From the NCBI RefSeq assembly GCF_049800955.1, contig NZ_JBNAGA010000001.1, positions 1,798,001-1,862,000 on the forward strand: DNA of 64,000 nucleotides. The letters run 5' to 3'. Below, in pieces: positions 59,524-64,000 of this stretch. A model generated the notes under the pieces. It made no database searches and was not told the origin of the DNA. It saw only the letters and a list, made by a program, of their open reading frames with translations. The DNA comes from JAKVBH01 sp049800955. GTDB lineage: Bacteria; Pseudomonadota; Alphaproteobacteria; Rhodobacterales; Rhodobacteraceae. How positions within the stretch are numbered: the first letter of the stretch is position 1; the number at the start of each line of letters is the position of its first letter. A program made the translations under genes and the position numbers.

Positions 59524-61737
59524 ATGCTGATCAACCCCGACGACACGCTTGAGCGCCAGAACGAAAAGCTCAAGGCCATTGCCTCCTCGCTCATGCGCCG
59601 GGTGGAGCAGCAAACCGACCAATCGGGTATCGCCTATGCCCAGTTCGAACGCGCGGCGTTGCTCGAAGATCAGGTGCGCACGCGCACGCGCGATCTCGAA
59701 CAGGCGCTCAAACTGCTGCATGAAAGCAATGTCTCACTTGAGCGCGCCAATGCGGATGTTGAGGCGGCGCAATCCAACCTGACCGACGCCATCGAAACCA
59801 TCACCGAAGGCTTCGCGCTGTTTGACAATTCTGACACGCTGGTTCTCAGCAATTCGCACTTTTGCGAATTGTTTGAGGATATCTCCGGCAAACTAATCCC
59901 GGGGATGCACTTTGATGGTTATGTCGATCTGATCTCACGCTCGGACTTCTTGCAGCTGCCCCCCGGTGAGACGCCCGAGGGGTGGGCCGCGATGCGCAAG
60001 TCCCGCCATGCCCGGCGCAATGCCCTCTTCAATACCCAATTGAAGGGCGACCGTTGGCTGCAAGTCTCCGAACGGCGTACGCCCAATAACGGCACAGTCG
60101 TCCTGCAAACCGATGTGACGGATATCATCCGGCTGGAGCGCGAAGAGCGCGCGCGTCTCAAAGACCAGCAATCGCGCCTGATCGCGGCCACTCTGGATCA
60201 CCTCGCCCAAGGCGTCTGCATCTTTGACGATCAACAACGCCTCGTTGGCTGGAACACGCGCGCGGCCGAGCTGCTGAAGGTCCCGGTGACGCGCATTGCT
60301 CTGGGCGCACGCTTTGCGGCACTCATTGATCACATGCCCCGCGATTTCATCCTGTCAGACAAGATCACCCGACGCGGCTTGCTGGAATGGGCCGCACGCC
60401 CCAGCGAGCGCCGCGCCATTCGGTTTGAGCTGACCCAACCCAACACATTGGTGCTGGATGCGTTTGCGCAAGCCTTGCCCGATGGTGGTTTCGTGATCTC
60501 TTTCACGGATGTAACCGAAGAACGGGCTGTGGCCGCAAGATTGCGCGCGCTCAACGAGGAACTCGAGGCCCGCGTCGCCGAACGCACCACAGAACTTGAA
60601 GCCGCGGTCGCCTCGGCAGAGCGCGCGAATGCCTCCAAATCCCGCTTTGTGGCTGCGGCCTCCCACGATCTTTTGCAACCCCTCTCCGCGGCCAAGCTCT
60701 TTGTCGGGGCGTTGCAGGGCGGCCAGAAATCGGGCCTTGAGGAAGACACCTTGAGCAAGGCGCTCTCGGCGCTGGGTGCGGTCGAAGGGATCATCGACGC
60801 ACTTCTGGACATATCGCGGCTGGAATCCGGCCGTGCCGTCTTTGACAAGCGGGCCTTTCCGCTCTCCCAGATCTTCCGGGCGCTCAATGACGAATTAAGC
60901 CCCCTTGCGCAGCAAAAGGGCCTGCAGTTCCGGATGGTGGATAGCTCGCTCATGGTGCAATCGGATCCCAGCTACCTGCGGCGGATCATCCAGAACCTCG
61001 CAACCAACGCTGTGCGCTACACGCGGCGGGGTCGCGTAGTTCTTGGAGCCCGCCGCGTCGGGCGCGATGCGCGCATCGAGGTATGGGACACCGGCCCCGG
61101 CATCGCCCCCGAACATCAAGCCGAGATTTTTCAGGAATTCCGCAGGCTCGACGCGCCTGCGTCAGCTTCTGAGGGGTTGGGTCTGGGTCTCGCCATCGTC
61201 GAGCGCGCCTGCGCGGGGCTTGGTCACAGCATCAATCTGCGCTCCACGCCGGGGCATGGCACGACGTTTTCCGTCACAGTCCCAACCGCCCGCGCGCAAG
61301 ACAGCGGCACAGCAGAAGAAGTCGCGCCCATCATGGGCCGCCCCGGCACAGACCGTTTGATCTTCGTGGTGGAGAACGACAACGAGCTGCGCCGCGCCAT
61401 GGCCATGACACTGGAGGGCTTTGGGGCCGATGTGATCGATGTGCCCAATGCCGAGGCCGGTCTCGAACTATTGGCCGAGCTTGGCCTCAAGCCCGACGCG
61501 TTTTTGATCGACCAGCAACTGGGGCCAGGCCGGTCGGGCACCGAATTCTACGATCTCGTCAAGAAACTCTACGGGCCAATCCCCGCGCGCATTGTCTCTG
61601 CCCTGCGCGATCCCGCCTTTGAGGCGGAATGCGCCAAAGTCGGCGCGCCGCTCTTCCCCAAACCGCTGGCGCCGGCGGATCTTGCGGCGTTCCTGCACGG
61701 TTTGACCCAAGACGAGCGCTCTGAGACCAATGTGTGA
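59524..61737 (+). CDS. PAS-containing hybrid histidine kinase (NahK/ErcS'-like)
   Basis: A 737-residue soluble kinase. A coiled-coil N-terminus (to about 90) is followed by two PAS-like domains (90-220 and 225-340), a coiled coil (345-375), the phosphoacceptor region KSRFVAAASHDLLQPLSAAK, an ATPase domain (LATNAVRYTRRG, DTGPGIAPEH, GLGLGLAIVERAC) and a C-terminal receiver with VVENDNE and Asp in FLIDQQLGPG. This is the layout of NahK/ErcS'-type kinases. It starts nine bases after the FIST gene, which suggests that FIST controls it. The LuxR-type regulator upstream is the likely output. Confidence 0.9.
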   Translation: MLINPDDTLERQNEKLKAIASSLMRRVEQQTDQSGIAYAQFERAALLEDQVRTRTRDLEQALKLLHESNVSLERANADVEAAQSNLTDAIETITEGFALFDNSDTLVLSNSHFCELFEDISGKLIPGMHFDGYVDLISRSDFLQLPPGETPEGWAAMRKSRHARRNALFNTQLKGDRWLQVSERRTPNNGTVVLQTDVTDIIRLEREERARLKDQQSRLIAATLDHLAQGVCIFDDQQRLVGWNTRAAELLKVPVTRIALGARFAALIDHMPRDFILSDKITRRGLLEWAARPSERRAIRFELTQPNTLVLDAFAQALPDGGFVISFTDVTEERAVAARLRALNEELEARVAERTTELEAAVASAERANASKSRFVAAASHDLLQPLSAAKLFVGALQGGQKSGLEEDTLSKALSALGAVEGIIDALLDISRLESGRAVFDKRAFPLSQIFRALNDELSPLAQQKGLQFRMVDSSLMVQSDPSYLRRIIQNLATNAVRYTRRGRVVLGARRVGRDARIEVWDTGPGIAPEHQAEIFQEFRRLDAPASASEGLGLGLAIVERACAGLGHSINLRSTPGHGTTFSVTVPTARAQDSGTAEEVAPIMGRPGTDRLIFVVENDNELRRAMAMTLEGFGADVIDVPNAEAGLELLAELGLKPDAFLIDQQLGPGRSGTEFYDLVKKLYGPIPARIVSALRDPAFEAECAKVGAPLFPKPLAPADLAAFLHGLTQDERSETNV

Positions 61738-61793
61738 TTAGGAGTTTGCCCCGAGGGTATGCTATCGTGTGCCGAATAACGGAGGAGACACCC

Positions 61794-62588
61794 ATGCGCT
61801 GGACCCCATTTGCCACGCCAATCGTCCTGGCCACTTGCATGTTTGCAGCCCCTGCTCTGGCGGCAGATGACCCACAGGTCCCGCTGAATGATCCACTGAA
61901 TTCCGGCATGTGGGATTACCATCAGGTCAACCTGCTGGGCGATCCCGCCGAGATCCAGTTCGATGACCGGGTCCGTGTCTTGGCGCCAGCCAGCGCCGAG
62001 GACAGCCTGAATGTGCCCCTTCTCGTGGATGCGACTGCGCTGGAAAATGTGGAGAAAATCGTCGTCACCGCAGATTACGGCCCGATCCCCCATATCCTGA
62101 CCTTCTACCCCAAGGAGGCCGACGCCAAGCTCGCCCTGCGCTTCAAGATTGATCAGGGCACAGCGATCCGGGCCTCGGTTCAGACCAAAGACGGCGCCTG
62201 GCACATCGGAGGGACCTATATTGACGCCGCAGGCGGCGGGTGTACGGCCCCGGCCCATGCCTATGCCAACGCCAATTGGGAAGAGGAAATGGGCAAGATC
62301 AACGGCCGCGTCTGGACCGATACGGGCCGCGTGCGTTTCGTCGTGGACCATCCGATGGACACAGGGCTTGCGGGCGATATTCCCGTCTTCATCATCACAG
62401 ACCTTAAGCTGACGTCCGAGGATGGGACAGAGATGGCCCATATCGAATTGCATGAACCTGTGAATGAGGACCCCGCCTTCACGCTCTACTTTGATCCCGA
62501 AGAAGTGCAAACCGCCATGGCGCTCACCGGACGGGACAATAACGGCAATGAAATCGACGGCCTTTTGAGCACCGGCTGGACCAACTGA
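61794..62588 (+). CDS. Quinoprotein-associated SoxYZ-like carrier
   Basis: A 264-residue periplasmic protein with a signal peptide (LATCMFAAPALA). The first half resembles SoxY and ends in the carrier-type loop DAAGGGCTAPAHA with a single exposed Cys; the second half resembles SoxZ (GRVRFVVDHPMDTGL, GTEMAHIELHEPV). Such fusions accompany PQQ dehydrogenases and are proposed to take part in a quinoprotein relay. ATG 61794 has ggaggag upstream. It overlaps the metallohydrolase gene as TGATG. Confidence 0.87.
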   Translation: MRWTPFATPIVLATCMFAAPALAADDPQVPLNDPLNSGMWDYHQVNLLGDPAEIQFDDRVRVLAPASAEDSLNVPLLVDATALENVEKIVVTADYGPIPHILTFYPKEADAKLALRFKIDQGTAIRASVQTKDGAWHIGGTYIDAAGGGCTAPAHAYANANWEEEMGKINGRVWTDTGRVRFVVDHPMDTGLAGDIPVFIITDLKLTSEDGTEMAHIELHEPVNEDPAFTLYFDPEEVQTAMALTGRDNNGNEIDGLLSTGWTN

Positions 62589-63529
62589 TGCCCCTGACAA
62601 GACGTAAGACGCTGGGTTTGCTCGCCGCAGCCTCCGCTCTCCCTGTGCCTGCCATGGCGCGCATGAGCTATGCGCTCGAGCCGCGCGCGGTTGCCGATGG
62701 GGTCTGGATGATCGAAGGCGCGCGCGAGTATTTCTCCATGGAAAACGGCGGCGCGATTGTGAACATTGCGCTTCTCAAGGGCGACACCGGCATGATCGTC
62801 ATCGATACCGGCCCGTCGCTGCGCTACGGAGAGGCCCTGCGCGATGCGATCCGGCGGATCGATCTTCGGGGGCCATCTGTGGTGATCAATACGCACCACC
62901 ATCCCGATCATTTCTTTGGCAATATCGCCTTCGCCTCCGTGCCCAAACGCGCCATCGGCGCGACGATCCTTGCGGCGCAATCGGAGGGTGACGGGTTTTC
63001 TGACAATATGTACCGCCTTCTGGGAGACTGGATGCGCGGGACGGAAGTCATCCCGCCCTCCGAGGTCATCGAGGGGGGAGAGATCGTCATAGACGGGCGC
63101 GCGTTTCAGGCTCTGCCCCTGGCCGGGCATACTGACGGGGACCTGGCGCTCATCGATCAAACGACCGGCATCCTGATTGCGGGCGACCTCGCCTTTCTGG
63201 ACCGCGCACCGACAACGCCCCATGCCGATCTCGCGCAATGGCAAGAGAGCCTGCAACGTCTCAGCGCGGCCGCACCTGCTGCGGTTTTGCCGGGTCATGG
63301 CCCGTTTGAGAGCGGGCAGCGCGCCTTGCAGCAGACGTCTGATTATCTGAGCTGGCTCGATGGACGGCTACGCGAAGCCGCGCGCGGCGGCGAGGATATG
63401 GTCGAGATCATGTTGAGTGACTTACCCGCGCAATGGGCCGCACTTGGCGCCATGCCGCAGGAGTTTGAACGGTCCGTGGCCCATCTTTATCCGGACCTGG
63501 AGCGCACGATCCTGCCTGCCGCCAACTGA
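62588..63529 (+). CDS. Quinoprotein relay zinc metallohydrolase
   Basis: A 313-residue metallo-beta-lactamase-fold protein with an export signal containing twin arginines (PLTRRKTLGLLAAASALPVP). Zinc ligands are in INTHHHPDHFFG, LAGHTDGDLA and LPGHGPFES. It matches the metallohydrolases encoded with SoxYZ-like carriers in PQQ systems, with the carrier Cys as a plausible partner. It is coupled to that gene and converges on the regulator at the window end. Confidence 0.88.
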   Translation: MPLTRRKTLGLLAAASALPVPAMARMSYALEPRAVADGVWMIEGAREYFSMENGGAIVNIALLKGDTGMIVIDTGPSLRYGEALRDAIRRIDLRGPSVVINTHHHPDHFFGNIAFASVPKRAIGATILAAQSEGDGFSDNMYRLLGDWMRGTEVIPPSEVIEGGEIVIDGRAFQALPLAGHTDGDLALIDQTTGILIAGDLAFLDRAPTTPHADLAQWQESLQRLSAAAPAAVLPGHGPFESGQRALQQTSDYLSWLDGRLREAARGGEDMVEIMLSDLPAQWAALGAMPQEFERSVAHLYPDLERTILPAAN

Positions 63530-63536
63530 CGGGCGC

Positions 63537-64000
63537 CTATTCAGCGGCGGCAGCCTCTGCATCGGATTTAAGCCGTGTACGGAACGCCACGGAAATATGG
63601 CCCTTCAGCGCCCCGTAGGCGGCATCCTCGTCCCGCGCGGCAATCGCATCGACAATGGCATCATGTTCGCTCAGAGCGATCTCGGAGCGCCCCTGTGCAG
63701 CCAACGACGTGGTCGCCATAAGCGCCATGGAGCGATAGACGAGATCCAGCTGTTGAACGAGATAGCGGTTGTGTGAGGCGAGATGAATTTGCCGGTGAAA
63801 CCGACGGTTCGCGCGCGCCAGAGCGTTGGGATCTGACATCAGCTTGCGGTCTTCCTCGATCATGTCGCGCAAGACCTGCACTTCCTCGTCTGTCGCATGT
63901 TTGGCCGCCAAACGCGCCGCCAGGCCCTCCAGTTCAGAGCGAACGACATAGAGCTCGGCCATCTGATTGTGGTCCAGTGACGCCACAATCAGAGATCGGC
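63537..64000 (-). CDS. GntR family regulator, FCD domain (partial)
   Basis: The frame runs off the window edge, so only the C-terminal part is seen: about 154 residues of the FCD effector domain (DHNQMAELYVVRSELEGLAARL, RANRRFHRQIHLASHN, SEHDAIVDAIAARD). Conserved FCD metal ligands (Asp/His positions in FHRQIH and SEHDAI) are present. The DNA-binding part lies outside. Its target is unknown; eight bases separate it from the convergent metallohydrolase gene. Confidence 0.87.
   Translation of the reverse strand, partial: RSLIVASLDHNQMAELYVVRSELEGLAARLAAKHATDEEVQVLRDMIEEDRKLMSDPNALARANRRFHRQIHLASHNRYLVQQLDLVYRSMALMATTSLAAQGRSEIALSEHDAIVDAIAARDEDAAYGALKGHISVAFRTRLKSDAEAAAAE

Overview
The window is high-GC chromosomal DNA that reads as a marine alphaproteobacterium of the Roseobacter group (Rhodobacterales). 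The grounds are the protein families present: a complete bhc cluster, a form II cox cluster, quinoprotein alcohol oxidation genes, UgpC-type sugar ABC transport, a VPLPA-CTERM protein and a pgsA-moaD-moaE block. The genus cannot be fixed from sequence alone. Genes are tightly packed, with many ATGA, TGATG and TAATG overlaps. I found no tRNA, rRNA, CRISPR array, phage or insertion sequence.

Layout. 0-7.6 kb: a membrane histidine kinase with a DUF985 cupin, a pentapeptide-repeat membrane protein of lower GC, a 500-base hairpin-rich gap, serS, a TspO-like protein, an unknown ParB-like protein and a VPLPA-CTERM surface protein. 7.8-21.3 kb: a galactoside locus. An IclR regulator and UgpC-type ATPase are divergent from a binding protein, two permeases, GH36 alpha-galactosidase, sugar dehydrogenase, KDGal kinase, KDPGal aldolase, lactonase, GH42 beta-galactosidase and mutarotase. 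Together these form a De Ley-Doudoroff route in which galactonate dehydratase is absent from the window. 21.3-26.8 kb: bhcR and bhcABCD, the complete beta-hydroxyaspartate cycle for glyoxylate assimilation, with palindromic candidate operators. 26.9-38.1 kb: mixed genes (lolA, DUF2125, SDR, two enoyl-CoA hydratases, L,D-transpeptidase, GAPDH, a BadF-type kinase, AraC regulator, hydrolase, MFS).

38.2-63.5 kb is a quinoprotein and electron-transfer island. It holds a NitT/TauT-type permease, a NosR-like flavin/Fe-S membrane protein, a form II CO-dehydrogenase-like coxGSLM operon and a PedG/XoxJ-like binding protein. These are followed by cytochrome PedF, the PQQ-associated binding protein/beta-propeller/ABC set with an Asp-rich periplasmic protein, the moaE-moaD-pgsA block, a NitT/TauT-type ATPase and binding protein, and a small cytochrome c. 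Then comes an ExaA/PedH-like alcohol dehydrogenase with the lanthanide Asp signature, and a LuxR-type regulator, FIST protein and hybrid histidine kinase resembling the ErbR/NosP/NahK neighbourhood of Pseudomonas. The island closes with a SoxYZ-like carrier and a zinc metallohydrolase of the quinoprotein relay type. The window ends inside a GntR/FCD regulator.

Taken together: alcohols are oxidised in the periplasm by the PQQ enzyme and cytochromes. C2 products such as glycolate or glyoxylate could feed the bhc cycle; this link is an inference. Galactosides enter through the ABC system and go to pyruvate and glyceraldehyde-3-phosphate. The least explained parts are the Asp-rich protein, the NosR-like protein outside any denitrification context, the ABC transporter whose parts lie 15 kb apart, a dispersed three-copy intergenic repeat, and the structured region before serS.
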